From NCBI RefSeq assembly GCF_021869535.1, contig NW_026262690.1:64550995-64614994 (forward strand): a stretch of 64,000 bases of DNA. Direction: 5' to 3'. How positions within the stretch are numbered: position 1 is the first letter of the stretch; each line of letters starts with the position of its first letter. Both the position numbers and the translations under genes were made by a program. Positions 47,871 through 59,333 of the stretch are shown one piece after another. The notes beneath the pieces were generated by a model that saw nothing but the letters and a program-made list of their open reading frames with translations, had not been told where the DNA came from and ran no database searches. The DNA comes from Mytilus californianus. Lineage: Eukaryota > Mollusca > Bivalvia > Mytilida > Mytilidae.

Positions 47871-48237
47871 TCTTCATCATAAGAAAATCAAGTACAATCC
47901 CTCCCGTTAGGAGTTTAGTATCATACCATCATAGAATACATGAGAAGAACATAAACCGTATCATGCCAACAAATGGTTTTAGAATAAATGTGTTTATTTC
48001 CGATGCAAAGACCCTATGAGTGAATCAATATTAATACCAAAATATTCAATCATTAATGACTAATTGACAACAGTATCGTAACTACCGGTATATCCTTTCC
48101 GAATAAGTCTTTTTAAAGGTTAGGTTAAACTTTGAGGTGAATGCCGACATTTTTGTTCTTTGTAAAGAATATTTCCATCAAATATTGGATGTGAAATACC
48201 TGAACGTATAAGAAGTCTGAATGTTGATTTATATTTA

Positions 48238-48482
48238 CGAATGATGTCTGCCGTATTTGTTTTACGTAAATTGTTTTGTTATAAATCATATAGGCCTTTA
48301 GCTTTCTAAATTGAGTTGTTTATTTCTTTTTCATATTGGGGCCTTTTATAGGAGACTATATGGTATGGGATTTTCTCGTTGTTGAAGGCCGTACGGTTGC
48401 TTATAATTGCTTACATCAACTTCATTTGAACTTTGGTGGCTAGTTGTCTCATGGGCTATCATACCACATCTCCTTATTTTTA
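48238..48482 (+). repeat. Dispersed repeat family B, forward partial copy
   Basis: Contains ttgttttgttataaatcata, attggggccttttataggag and atgggctatcataccacatc. Lies 340 bp left of palindrome element copy 2. Confidence 0.85.
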
Positions 48483-48819
48483 AACTTAACAGAACTAACT
48501 TACTTACTAAATCCTCAACATAAACAACGGGAAAAAAATATAAAAACAAGATGAACAAAACACTGGGGCTTGATATTTGCAAAAACCTGACTGCACAAAT
48601 CTGTTTCAGAGGAAACCAATAATTGCTTATAAAAGAAGTGAGAACTTACAATTGTTGACTATAAACCTTAAAATAATAAATATGTGAAACACAAAAAACA
48701 CAAAACTTCTTATATTGAGACTGATGAAGCCGAACTCTGATAAATGCTTTCGTGTATATTACACGACCGAAACACCAGACTTAATGTAAGGGCTCATTGC
48801 TGAACGTTGATGCTTTTAT

Positions 48820-49299
48820 TGACACACAGGGAGCAATCGTTGATATTTTTCTTATTTTCTGATATCAAAAAATCATTTTTTGATATCAGGAATTCGAATT
48901 TTTGATATCAAAAAATCATTTTTTGATATCAGAAAATGTATTTCTTGATATCAAAATATCGTCAGTAATATTTGATATCAAAAAATCTATTTTTTGATAT
49001 CAGAAAATGGATTTCTTGATATCAAAAAATGATTTTTTGATATCAAAAAATCGAATTTCTGATATCAAGAAATAAAGATTATTTTCTGATATCAAGAAAT
49101 CGAATTCTTGATATCAAAAAAGACAATTTTTGATATCAAAAAATTGAATTCCTGATATCAAGAAATATTTTTTGATATCAAGAAATATTTCCTGATATCA
49201 AAAAATCATTTTTTGATATCAGGAATTACATTTTTTGATATCAAGAAATATTTTTTGATATCAGAAAATAAGGAATAAATAGTAAAACGGCGCCTCATA
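48820..49299 (-). repeat. GATATC-palindrome element, copy 2, inverted (19 GATATC sites)
   Basis: Begins tgacacacagggagcaatcg and ends aaaacggcgcctcata, the reverse of copy 1, so the element has defined polarity and ends. It contains 19 tgatatca cores against 14 in copy 1, showing that the core array expands or contracts. Copies are 2.9 kb apart in opposite orientation. Confidence 0.9.
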
Positions 49300-49905
49300 C
49301 AGAAGTTGGTGATAAATGCATGTTGTACAGGGTAATGTGGTTGTTGTTTTCTTGACCCATGCTGGATGGGGGATATAGAATATTTTGTACCTTGCGTCCA
49401 TCTGATCATGCTGATGGTAGGTATACATTGTACATTTTTTGGTGTCAGAAGTTATTAAAATCAGTCAAAGGTTAATACCAGCAAGGTCTTGGAACTGTGC
49501 TGTCAAATTGTTTTTACAGGAGTTATGGATAATGCTGCTTGTTAATAGATATTATAGGGAAATTACATTGTTAGGGATTTCTTGACTACATTTTGTAAGA
49601 TATTTAATACATAGAAGTATATAAGAACCCAACAAATTTTTCTCAAGTAATATATAATTGTCCTTGGACAGATAAAATATGTGCCACATTGGAAACTATC
49701 TGTCAATATTGTCATGTTTTATTTAATTTTAATTTTACACAGAACAGTTCAAACACATTGTAGTTTCATAATACCATTGCCATATATAAACATTTTACAC
49801 AGAAAAACCCTGAGTTATTTTAAGAGGAGAAAAAAAAATCAATTTCTTCAATTTCTCAAACAATTTCATATACTAAATGCACAGAACAAGTATTGTATAA
49901 AATAA
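49300..49905. other. Unassigned non-coding DNA
   Basis: AT-rich; 74-codon open frame at 49681-49905 has no recognised domain and runs into a repeat. Confidence 0.35.
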
Positions 49906-50045
49906 GGATATATGTGGTATGATTGCCAATGAGACAACTATCCAACAGAGTTTAAATGACAGGATTAAAGCAACTATAAGTCAACAAATGGTCTTCAACA
50001 ATGAGTAAAACCCATACCTTATACAAGACCCTGACATAACAGAAT
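49906..50045 (-). repeat. Dispersed repeat family B, reverse 5' fragment
   Basis: Runs atatatgtggtatgattgcc, aatgagacaactatccaaca and atggtcttcaacaatgagta. Confidence 0.85.
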
Positions 50046-50137
50046 GGATGAAAGAACATTATTTGAACAAAAAACTTTTTTCCAGTTCAAAGAATATTAC
50101 TGGTAGTGTAATATTTCAATTTTTTTTTTATTTACAG

Positions 50138-50222
50138 ATTGTTTGTTCACTGTTGGTCACTTAAGTGGGAAAAACTGATTGGATAAAGATATTAAACAGT
50201 CTTTATAGTACTGGTGAAATAG
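50138..50222 (+). other. Possible internal exon
   Basis: Bounded by a strong tttttttttatttacag acceptor and a gtgagt donor. In the frame that joins the next exon it gives DWIKILNSLYSTGEIG, but an in-frame TAA lies upstream, and the frame compatible with a 39747 first exon (RLFVHCWSLKWEKLIG) stops before joining. The two frames would be continuous only with one more A in the A5 run at about 50170-50174. It could equally be an untranslated exon of the downstream LRR gene or a non-coding RNA. Confidence 0.3.
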
Positions 50223-50445
50223 GTGAGTTTTCACAGTGGTAAATTTGTTTGTTCTTTTTGAATAGGGGACATTTCAATAGTAAAATTAAATCGGTATTAA
50301 TATTTTGCATTGTAATTGGCCACTGTACCATTTGTAGTTAAATTAAAATAAAGATTTTATGTTTTGATTTTGATAAAACAGTTTACCTTTTACTGCTATA
50401 AAATGTTTTATTCTTTATTTCATCTCTCAATTTCAATTTTTGCAG

Positions 50446-50578
50446 GAGACTCATCTGATTGTGGAAGTTTGTGTAGTGGAAAGAAGGAGTTACATACAGA
50501 TGCTGTTTTGAATCATAAGAAATGACTGATATTAATTCATTTCTTCAATTCCTCATTAGCTTCTTCACAAGGAATAAA
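50446..50578 (+). other. Possible terminal exon with stop and AATAAA
   Basis: Follows a tttcaatttttgcag acceptor 223 bp after the donor of the previous candidate exon. The joined frame reads GDSSDCGSLCSGKKELHTDA, VLNHKK and stops (TGA 50523-50525). A canonical aataaa lies at 50573-50578. The balanced amino acid composition favours real coding, but the product is not recognised. Confidence 0.3.
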
Positions 50579-52299
50579 TTGTGTAAGGAGTTCTATATTC
50601 CTATTTAAAGACCTAACTTTTTTTTTCCATTTGAGTGTATGAAAGCAAATTAATTGAATTCATTCTGAAAACTAAGCTTAAATAGTTTTATGTACATGTA
50701 TATGTGACTTTATCTTTACTTGACTTTTTATTTATAAGTTATTTAAACATTAATAATTTTATTCTTTGTATGAGAAGCTATAATCAATCGACTATATATG
50801 TTTTTCTCGCCTGCGATGAAAGTCCGGGAAAGTGAGACATAAGGGTTCCTTTTCTTGCGATGATGGCTCTGGCATCAACAATTGTTAAGTTTGCTGCTTA
50901 AGTTAGTAAGTTTGACAGGTATTACTTGTGATAGATCATTGATATTTAATATAAAGTATTACTATCAGTACATATCAGTTTGACAACTATTTTGAGGACC
51001 TGTCCCTAGGATATGGTGCAGTGACTTGGATTTAGAGATTTTCAATATTAATAGAAAAACAAAGGATATGAAGTATCCATCCATGACACAAAATCAGTAA
51101 ATTCACAACAAAAAAGCAAAGGAACAGTGCTTTTATTGCTGTTCTTCATCTCAAAGTCACAGTGAGACCTCAACTCGGAGCAAAAAAACTTTCACTTTAC
51201 TGCAAGTTGAAGACAGCCCCTAGCACCGGCTTTAGCAGAATTCTTTGCAAAAATAATTTGGATAGACTTTGTAAGATGTAACACCACTCAATCGGGTTAA
51301 GTCGAAAAAGAACATACTGGAAAGTAGTACATATTTAAAACAAAAAAAATTTACTGCTTAAGCTAGTTTGATAGGATCTAATTCTGACACATACATTACA
51401 ATATATCCAAAAATAAAGTAATTGTCTGATACAGAAGTTTTATATGTTTTAAATAATAATGCTGTTTTTGCCTTCTTTGTTTTTATTCCCTTTGAAAATA
51501 TATCATTTTGTCCAACAAATTTTTAAAAAATCTGCATTAAGGCTTTTTTAATATTGCAAATATTTGACCTGATAACAATTTAGACTGTTGGAATCATCAT
51601 TGGCATCATAATGATATCAAGTTTGACCTGACATGAGGAAGGCAAGTGTCATAAACTTATGAAACAATAAAATTGAGAATGGAAATGGGGAATATGTCAA
51701 AGAGACAACAACCCGACCAAAGAGCAGACAACAACCGAAAGCCACCTATGAAACAAGTTTGTTTTGGATCAAGAAAATACTCAAATTAATACAATAAACA
51801 ATGTATACATTGACATATACACACATTAAAATTAGATGAGTTGTGAGAGAATCCTTTTTTTTTAAGCTAATCTGGCAAAAGTGACTAATTGTGTCTTCAT
51901 ACTCAGTTCATTGTTTGTCATCTGTAAACCTTTTAGCTCACATCCCCATAAAGCCACTGAACTACTGTATAAACTTACTTGTTGTCCATTGTAAACTTTT
52001 TAACAAACTTGAGGTGAATGGTTCTTATGGTGTCTAGTATAAACTTTGTTGATTTTTATTCTGGTCAGTCTGTACACAGCAAACACTTTTGGATGAGTCT
52101 TTAAGGAATTATTACCCTTTAATAGTGATTTAATCAATTTTTGCATTTTGGGCAAATTCAATAGTAGTTTAAAAGAGAAACTGTAACCAGCCAAAATGAT
52201 CAGCAATATGCATTGATTAACAAATAAGATATGAGTGCTGAATTAGAATGGGGTCTATAATGTAAGAGAGTGGTCATTTTTGAAGATGCAAATACATTT
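50579..52299. other. Non-coding DNA with repeat remnants
   Basis: At 50800-50900 ttttctcgcctgcgatgaaa and gtgagacataagggttcctt resemble a decayed head of the element at 52300. A family D fragment lies at 51671-51752. No gene supported. Confidence 0.4.
51671..51752 (+). repeat. Dispersed repeat family D, short copy
   Basis: attgagaatggaaatgggga to caaccgaaagccacctatga, as at 47365-47512 but truncated. Confidence 0.85.
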
Positions 52300-53320
52300 T
52301 TGTTTCTCCTTGACGGAGTCAAAAAGCGAGACATAGGTATGCTGTTTCCGGCGTCAGCGGCGGCGGCGTCAACAATGTATTAGTTTGTGATTAGGTCTAG
52401 TTCATGGTGAACCACTAGTGGTAGGTCAATGATATTTGGTATGCAGTTGTATTAGCATTGGCACATCTCATTACCATGGAGATTATTTGGCCCCGCCCCC
52501 TCAGTCAAGGTCTATTGACTTTGAAACTTTTCATAGTTTACATGTATTAGTTTGTGATTAGGTCAATTTATGGGGAACCACTAGTGGTAGGTCAATGATA
52601 TTTGGTATGCAGTTGTATAAGCATTGGCATATCTCATTTCCATGGAGATTATTTGGCTCCGCCCCCTTAGTCATGGTCTATAGACTTTGAAACTTTTGCT
52701 AAGTTAACATGTATTAGTTTGTGATTAGGTCAGTTCAAGGGGAACCACTGGTGGTAGGTCAATGATATTTGGTATGCAGTTGTATTAGCATTGGCACATC
52801 TCATTACCATGGAGATTATTTGGCCCCACCCCCTCAGTCAAGGTCTATTGAGTTTGAAACTTTTGCTTAGTTTACATGTATTAGTTTGTGATTAGATCAG
52901 TTTAAGATGAACTGCTAATGTTAAGTCAATGATATTTGGTATGCAAATGTATTGGTATTTGCAAGTATCGTTTCCATGGAGATTATATAGCCCCACCCCT
53001 GATCATGGTTCATTGACTTTGAAACTTTTACATAGTTTACAAGTTAATGTTTGTGTTTAGGTTTGTTTAAAGGGAACGACTTTTAATAAGTCAATGGTAT
53101 TTGGTATGCAGTTGTATTAGCATTGGCACATCTCATTCCATGGAGATTGTTTAGCCATGTACCTTCAGTCATGGTTCATCGACTTTGAATATTTGCATAA
53201 CTTACCTGTGAAAGTATTGCTATTTGAATTTCAACATTTGCATTATCAAAATTACAAAAAGGCGAGACATATCTCTGTGATAACAGTTTATGTAGATCCA
53301 AGTGAGTGACAGAGACTATT
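52300..53320 (+). mobile_element. Dispersed element with ~167 bp internal tandem repeat (5 units)
   Basis: The head cggagtcaaaaagcgagaca, then a GC-rich spacer (ggcgtcagcggcggcggcgt), then about five head-to-tail units of 166-168 bp carrying atgtattagtttgtgattag, gtcaatgatatttggtatgc and ccatggagattatttggc. The tail is caaaaaggcgagacatatct, echoing the head word gcgagaca. Units are most alike in the middle and decay at the right. The plan (head, spacer, tandem units, tail) matches the elements at 57000 and 60195. Confidence 0.85.
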
Positions 53321-53760
53321 GTCTAGTTAAAAAAGCTTCCCTGAAACTACTGCTTAGTGGTGTGTAAAATATTGCTTAAATATTGTATGTCAATAAAAGA
53401 CGAGTTGAAACAAAAAAAGATCAGCATTTTAGGCGCATTGAGCCTGTAGTTTACCGTTTTGCTGTGACTGATAACAGCTTCATATCAGGATCAGTGCTGA
53501 ACTTATATACTTTGTTGTGTCTTTCTGACGAAGTTTTGTTTATCTTTAAAATGTCACAAAGAGTGGGTCATGGATTAAATTGACCACTGTCTCGAGTCAC
53601 AGGGAGGACTGGGCACTAACAAACATTATTAACCCTGCCAGGTTCTGTATGCGTTTGTCCCATGTCATGGGGGATCAAATTGAGAATGGAAGCGGGGAAT
53701 GTGTTAAAAGAGACAACAACCCGACCAAAGTGCAGAAATCAGCCCATAGCCACCAATGGG

Positions 53761-53962
53761 GGTCTCATTGGGTGGTTCTGATCCCGGATCCCGCTTACTG
53801 TTTTGACAGATTCCCGTATCCCGCTATGTACGTAAGCAATTCTCATTTCCCGTATCCCGCTAGACTTCATTTCCCGTTATTATTTCAATAATTTGACTTT
53901 CACGTGTCACGCTTATAAAAAATCGGCAATCCCGCGTCACGCTTAGACCCCAATGAGACCCA
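53761..53962. mobile_element. 202 bp MITE with 10 bp target duplication
   Basis: The left end ggtctcattgggtgg and the right end (reverse complement gggtctcattggggt) form inverted repeats. The flanks caccaatggg at 53751-53760 and 53963-53972 are identical, a 10 bp target duplication of family D. The interior repeats tcccgtatcccgct and similar words. No ORF of its own. Confidence 0.8.
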
Positions 53963-53979
53963 CACCAATGGGTCTCATA

Positions 53980-54088
53980 GGCGGATCCAGGCCCCCCCCT
54001 TTCGTGGGAAAAATTTGGTTGATTATATAGGGAATCACTAAAGCATGACTGGAGCGGGGCCCCCCTTATGAAAAGTTCTGGATCCGCC
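53980..54088. mobile_element. 109 bp MITE with ggcggatccag termini
   Basis: The left ggcggatccaggccccccc and right (reverse complement ggcggatccagaacttttc) are inverted repeats of 11 bp. It sits 7 bp from the previous MITE, both within the same host repeat. The minus-strand frame ADPELFIRGAPLQ is a translated piece. A related decayed piece (SVADPGFKKRG) lies at about 54420-54475. Confidence 0.75.
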
Positions 54089-54117
54089 ACTGGGTATTCA
54101 ACACAGGTGCTGCTGTA

Positions 54118-56995
54118 TTTCGGTGATTGTCGTTGGTTGCTGGCTTTCATATTTTATTTTCGTTTCCGATTCTGATAGTGTGTTTTCAAAACAAGAATCA
54201 AAAGAATTTGTAAAGATTTGGAGCGGTCCAGAATTGCTTGTACGATTTAATGCTAAACAATGATATATTATCCAATTAAAGGGGGCGTACGCATTCTACG
54301 CCCTCTCCCTTAATCCATACATAATTGGATTGAGGTGAGGGGATGGGTAGACAAGTGGACCCGCCCACCCTTATGGGACTACATGTCTATTGCATATAGA
54401 CTGTATGCCCCACTCCTGATGTTTTTTAGTGGTTCCCCCCTTTTTTTAAATCCTGGATCAGCAACGGAAATGGTATATGAAACATTTTGAAGATGAAAAA
54501 TAGGGTAAAATATGATGTAAAGCAATGCATATATATTACTCTTCAAGGGTATTTTGAAAACACACATTGGAACTGGAGCAAATGCATGTAGGGCTGGCCT
54601 ACATCTGTGGTAACATCCCTTTTCGTCATCAATACAAATAAGTAGGATTATTTATCCAATGAAAGAAAAATAAATACCTATCGGATCGCTTGCCAACCCG
54701 TGTATTAAAAAAGTAAGATATGATCATGAAATAACGTATTAAGGGAAATCATGAATTTATACAAAATATATTCATTCGTATATCTGCATATCCTACCGAG
54801 AGTTCAAATTTTTAAATTCATAATGAGAAAAAATACAATCAGTTAAACTGACAAATTCTTTGAATAGGAATAAACCATAAAGGTAATGAAAACCGTGTGT
54901 TAAACTTCAAACACAATACCAATATCAAAGGTTACGGCTACAGCGATTATTAAAAAGAAATAGAAAGGGAGTCAAAGGGAGTCATAAAATTTAAATTGCA
55001 TGAATTATAATATAATAGCCCAATCATTTTATGACCTCGGAGTCAATACTTTCTATTTCTGTTTTCTGATATTTTCATTGCTTATTTTACTATTTCTTAT
55101 ATTTTATTTTCTATATACCGTTTTTACTATCAAATGCACCCCCCCCCCCCCCCAAAAAAATAAAGAAAGAAAAATGAAAATATCACCAAAAACCTTTGAA
55201 AAAAAAAGGATAATGCGCACGTTTCCGGACTAGTGTAACAAGAGAGAAAAAAACAACCGTACATAAAATCATAGCTGTATAAAAACACACACACATCTAT
55301 GGTAAAATCCAGGATTTGTATAGTGAAATCAAATCCTTGGTAAAATGAAACAGTCAGTCGAATACACCGCGGACCAAGCATATGATAAGGTGTACATGAA
55401 GTATTGCAGATTAACGACAAACTATCTTCTATTTATTCGATCACACAAAAAAAATAAGAAGCAAAAAGCAGAAAAAACAAATTAATCAATAAAAAAAAAC
55501 ACTGTCGATAATGGTTATACTATCTACAACAGTATAATGGAGGAACGACGGTGGCGCGTGGTTGTGATTAATACGCCGCCTAGATAAACAAAACTGTGTA
55601 TTGACCTTTTAGTGATAGAAAAACAGAGTTCAAATATATAAATATTCATGTTATAACTTATTGTCATACTTCCGTCAAAACTTTTAAACCAATAGCATGA
55701 CACAAATTATTTTTCGAACAGCTCTGATATTTTCTCATAAATTATAGTCAAACCCAGAGAGGTTCGAACGAAATCTTCCAAGCATAGTATCATTGGTTTC
55801 CTTCCCCCTTACTTATATTCCCCTGGTCTTATGCACACAATCACATACACATTTATATCGTCTTGGTACCTGTTTTGACGCGGACCAGAAATGACGCACC
55901 GATTTAATTAACGGTTTTATATTTCTAAACAAAAGCCGTGACGTCATCAACATTTGCTGTTCATAACATGATGTTGAAGGTCATCTGACTACAACAAAGA
56001 TGCCTAAAACTCTGCCCAGAAATGTTATTATTGCTTAAAATATTAAAGACAATGCAATTTCCGCCATTTTATTAAGGTCAAAAAAATTCTACCGTTCCCC
56101 GAAAGATTATCAGTCCTATCTCCACTTTGGTCAAGAAAAGTATGTAACCGTATGCTTCCCGATTTTGTTTTTTTCAAATCACGTGACTGTCATGTGACAT
56201 GGTTTTACATTTAAGCGGGAATCACTGTAGAACAAATGATCGTCGCTTATATAATTTTCTATGGTTTATCGATTTTTTTCATTCAATGTATGAAGTATAC
56301 ATTGATAAATGTATTATTGTCAATGTTGTTTTATGGATGCAATTACTTTTTATTTTCAAATATATGGAATATATATATCACTTTCATTAATTTTGAACAA
56401 TTATATACCAAAATATAGGTTACAATTAAATTGATTAAAAATTTGGTGTTACAATCATCATGATCATTAAAGTGAATGAAAATGTCAAAAGTTGTTAATA
56501 AAATTGAATGTTGAACAGATTTAACTTTAAAGAATCCGGTTTGAAGCAATTTTTCGATTATCAGTTACGTGCAAGTGGATTTTACTGGTTTGTTTACAGT
56601 GCGTCATTACTGGTACCCATCATTAGTTGGCAGTCCGTTTGTAATGTTAGCAAACATGAATGTTATTGCTATAACTGTTTCAAATATCAACTGTTTAATG
56701 ATTGAAATATAATAACAAGTTATCAATCTTTTATTCCATTCCGTTTTTCTAATTCTTTGAAATGGTAGATTAAATGCAGAGACATAACAACCTTAGGTGC
56801 GTCATTACTGGTTCCTCGGGGATATCGTTGCGTACTTTACTAAATATATACAAATTGGTAAGAAATATAAGCAATATTCCAGGAATTAATATTTTAGATA
56901 AATATCTTATGCAAGGTAAACTTCGAAAATGTTTCACCAGAGGATACTTATAAGTTTAGAAAGCAATGTTAATCATGTAGAAGTGACCTGAGGCT
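54118..56995. other. Non-coding DNA
   Basis: Contains a C16 homopolymer at 55139-55154 and AT-rich sequence. Several short open frames (56199-56390, 56508-56705) are hydrophobic but have no domain or splice context. No gene supported. Confidence 0.4.
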
Positions 56996-56999
56996 GATG

Positions 57000-57310
57000 C
57001 ATTGTTTTAACGCCCCACCTAGGGGCATTATGTTTTTCGGTCTGTGCGTCCGTTCGTTCGTCCGTTCTTCCGTCCGTTTCGTCCGTCTGTCCCGCTTCAG
57101 GTTAAAGTTTTTGATCAAGGTAGTTTTTGATGAAGTTGAAGTCCAATCAACTTGAAACTTAGTACACATGTTCCCTATGATATGATCTTTCTAATTTTAA
57201 TGCCAAATTAGAATTTTGACCCCAATTTCATGGTCCACTGAACATAGAAAAATGATAGTGCGTGTGGGGCATCCGTGTACTATGGACACATTCTTGTTCT
57301 TTATATAAGT
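57000..57310 (+). repeat. Bivalve-type dispersed element (gccccacctaggggc head, gtccgttcgtccg spacer)
   Basis: Head palindrome cgccccacctaggggcatta, then a gtgcgtccgttcgttcgtcc pyrimidine spacer, a single body unit with gtttttgatgaagttgaagt and acttagtacacatgttccct, and tail gtggggcatccgtgtactat. Same architecture as the elements at 52300 and 60195, but with one body unit. Confidence 0.8.
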
Positions 57311-59008
57311 AGATAGAAGATCCCTTTGATTATGCTTTTTAATATATACTTTATTAAAATCATATACATCATACAACAATACAACATAACAAAATAAAAA
57401 TCAGGGCAAACAGGTACATGTATTAGGGCAAACAGGTATTAGGGGGATCGTGAATCAGGGCAAATGGACCCGGGTTCCTTTTTGACTCCCTGCACTTATA
57501 TATGGGTTACAGTTTATAGGACTAGTTTAAATATTTATGACCATCTATTACTTTAAGGTTATTTTGAAGAAATGTGTTAACCAAAAATTAAAAAAAAAAA
57601 AAAAACTGATATTTATTTAGACTATCACTATCAGGTTTTAAAGATAGTTGATTAATAATTTTTCAAAATCTTTCATTTGTGTTCATTAATTTCAACTTGA
57701 ATACATGTGTAGCACCTTCTAAAATAACTTTACATGTGCACACTCAAAAGTGACAGAATACAAGCTGGTGCTAGCAGTCATATATTTGTAGAAGTAGAAG
57801 TATATATGTCAATAGACCTCATCACCATTGATCACCAGTTTGGATTTTGTGACATTCTTGATCGACCTATTTACTTCACACAGAAATCAGTTTTGCTCTG
57901 TGGCAACAAAAATGCCAAAATTTCAGAATCTTCTTTGATATCCAGTCAGGGCAGACATGTATAATGAGAAAGTGTACATGATATATGAGACAGCAATCAA
58001 ACAACACATGAAACCAAATCCCATAAAAGGAATCACTAATTCATTAAGAATTATATCACTGAAACCATTCTGCTGAAACTTGAAACAGAATGTTAAATTT
58101 TGAAATTTTTCCTGTTAAATACCTATTTCAATTTATTTTTTTATATTTAAAATTGTTCCATTTTCACTTTGTGTGAAAACAGTAAAGTTTCGAAACCATT
58201 AACTGATTAAATACATGCAGAACTTTAATTTCCACATGTGTATCTTCTCATGACATGTTAAAAAGAAGAAATTTTGGTATTTCCTTTTTTTTATACAATC
58301 AATCAAAGTGGAATTTTGAACACAGTATGTCCTTTGAGTCATTTGTATTTTCAATTTTTTCCAAAATGATTGACAATTGGAAAAAATGGTAAAAACTTAC
58401 CCATTGTTTAAAAAATCACAAACTTTGAGAAGCATCTTCTTGTAGTAGGACGTCATCAAAAAGTGATATATAATAGGCATAATATGCATTCCAAATTGTT
58501 TCCTCAAGTCAAAATTGAGTTAAAAACTTAGTTTTTCTTTAAAAAAAATAAATCCCAGAATCCTATTTCTTGTTAGGTATTAAATGAAAACAGTATCATT
58601 TGCTATTACGAAATGATTCTCTGTCAAAATAATTGTTTGCCCACCAAAATACATGTCATAGTGCTTGGATTTTAACAAAACATATATTAATTGAGAACAC
58701 ATCCTGAATTAATTGCTGGTATCAAATTTAAAGAAAATTGACAACATGTGAACATTTGCTTTGTATGCATCAGTCTCTTTGCCTCATATATAAACGTGCA
58801 TGCATGGCCCTTCCTGACATGTCAATATTCTCTAGTTTTGTAATCTTATGATTATCTATAAAAAAAAATTGTAGCATTGATTTTGCTTATTCATGACCAT
58901 TACATAAAATTATAATATGGAAACTTCAACTTAGAATTAAAATGAAAATCTGATTAAAAATTTGTCTTTAAATATTAAGTTCACAATATAAATTTTTACT
59001 TCTTCCAG
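57311..59008. other. Region upstream of LRR gene
   Basis: AT-rich. A 76-codon open frame (57734-57964) with CDILDRPIYFTQKSVLLCG is moderately balanced, but has no splice context or recognised domain. Otherwise nothing assigned. Confidence 0.35.
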
Positions 59009-59012
59009 GTTA

Positions 59013-59039
59013 ATGAACAACAGCATGAAAGACATTTAA
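59013..59039 (+). promoter_or_regulatory. Upstream ORF immediately before LRR start
   Basis: ATG AAC AAC AGC ATG AAA GAC ATT TAA ends one base before the main ATG at 59041, within the same exon (exon starts 59009 after a cttccag acceptor). Such an arrangement would favour termination-reinitiation control. All upstream codons in the main frame contain stops (TAA, TGA), so 59041 is the true start for this exon. Confidence 0.55.
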
Positions 59040-59040
59040 G

Positions 59041-59333
59041 ATGGCAATGGTGCCATCCCTGAAAAGCATTTCAACTTTGGCAAGTAGTCATGTGTTACTA
59101 GATTTTGTAGAAGAAACAAACCCAAGACTAACTGAATATCTGCTGACACTGTTAGAAGATGGGGTATATTCAGCTGTTACAGAGGATTTGTTGATTATCT
59201 TGTTACAGTTTTATTCAGAAAAAGTAACTGATAGAATATTGAAGGCTGTTGTGCCATGTCATTTGAGGGAGCTCAAAGTAGATAAATGCCTGCCACAGTT
59301 GACTTTCTTTGGATTAACTGAAGTTATAAAAAA
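59041..59333 (+). CDS. Leucine-rich-repeat protein, first coding exon (partial gene)
   Basis: Starts in strong context (AAGATGG) and encodes 97 codons plus two bases to a gtgagt donor. The N-terminal part (SHVLLDFVEETNPRLTEYLL, TLLEDGVYSAVTEDLLIILL) is helical; from about 73 it becomes LRR-like (HLRELKVDKCLPQLTFFGLT, EVIKK). The LxxLxVxxC spacing resembles cysteine-containing LRRs of the AMN1 and F-box types. Function cannot be stated beyond protein interaction. The next exon at 63691 is in the right phase. Confidence 0.85.

Larger units (their letters stand above)
53674..54117 (+). repeat. Dispersed repeat family D, copy split by two insertions
   Basis: Starts gagaatggaagcggggaatg and runs to gccaccaatggg, then resumes after two nested elements at about 54091 (tgggtattcaacacagg). 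Comparison with 47365-47512 shows the uninterrupted sequence (ccaccaatgggtcttcaac). Confidence 0.85.

Noticed and set aside
53580..53891. 103-codon open frame
   Set aside because: Runs from a family B fragment through family D into a MITE; a chance fusion of repeats.
55755..55775. Possible tRNA B-box (ggttcgaac)
   Set aside because: No matching A-box or acceptor stem at proper distance; no tRNA fold could be drawn.
56199..56705. Overlapping hydrophobic frames
   Set aside because: AT-rich chance frames rich in Phe, Ile and Tyr with no start context or domain.
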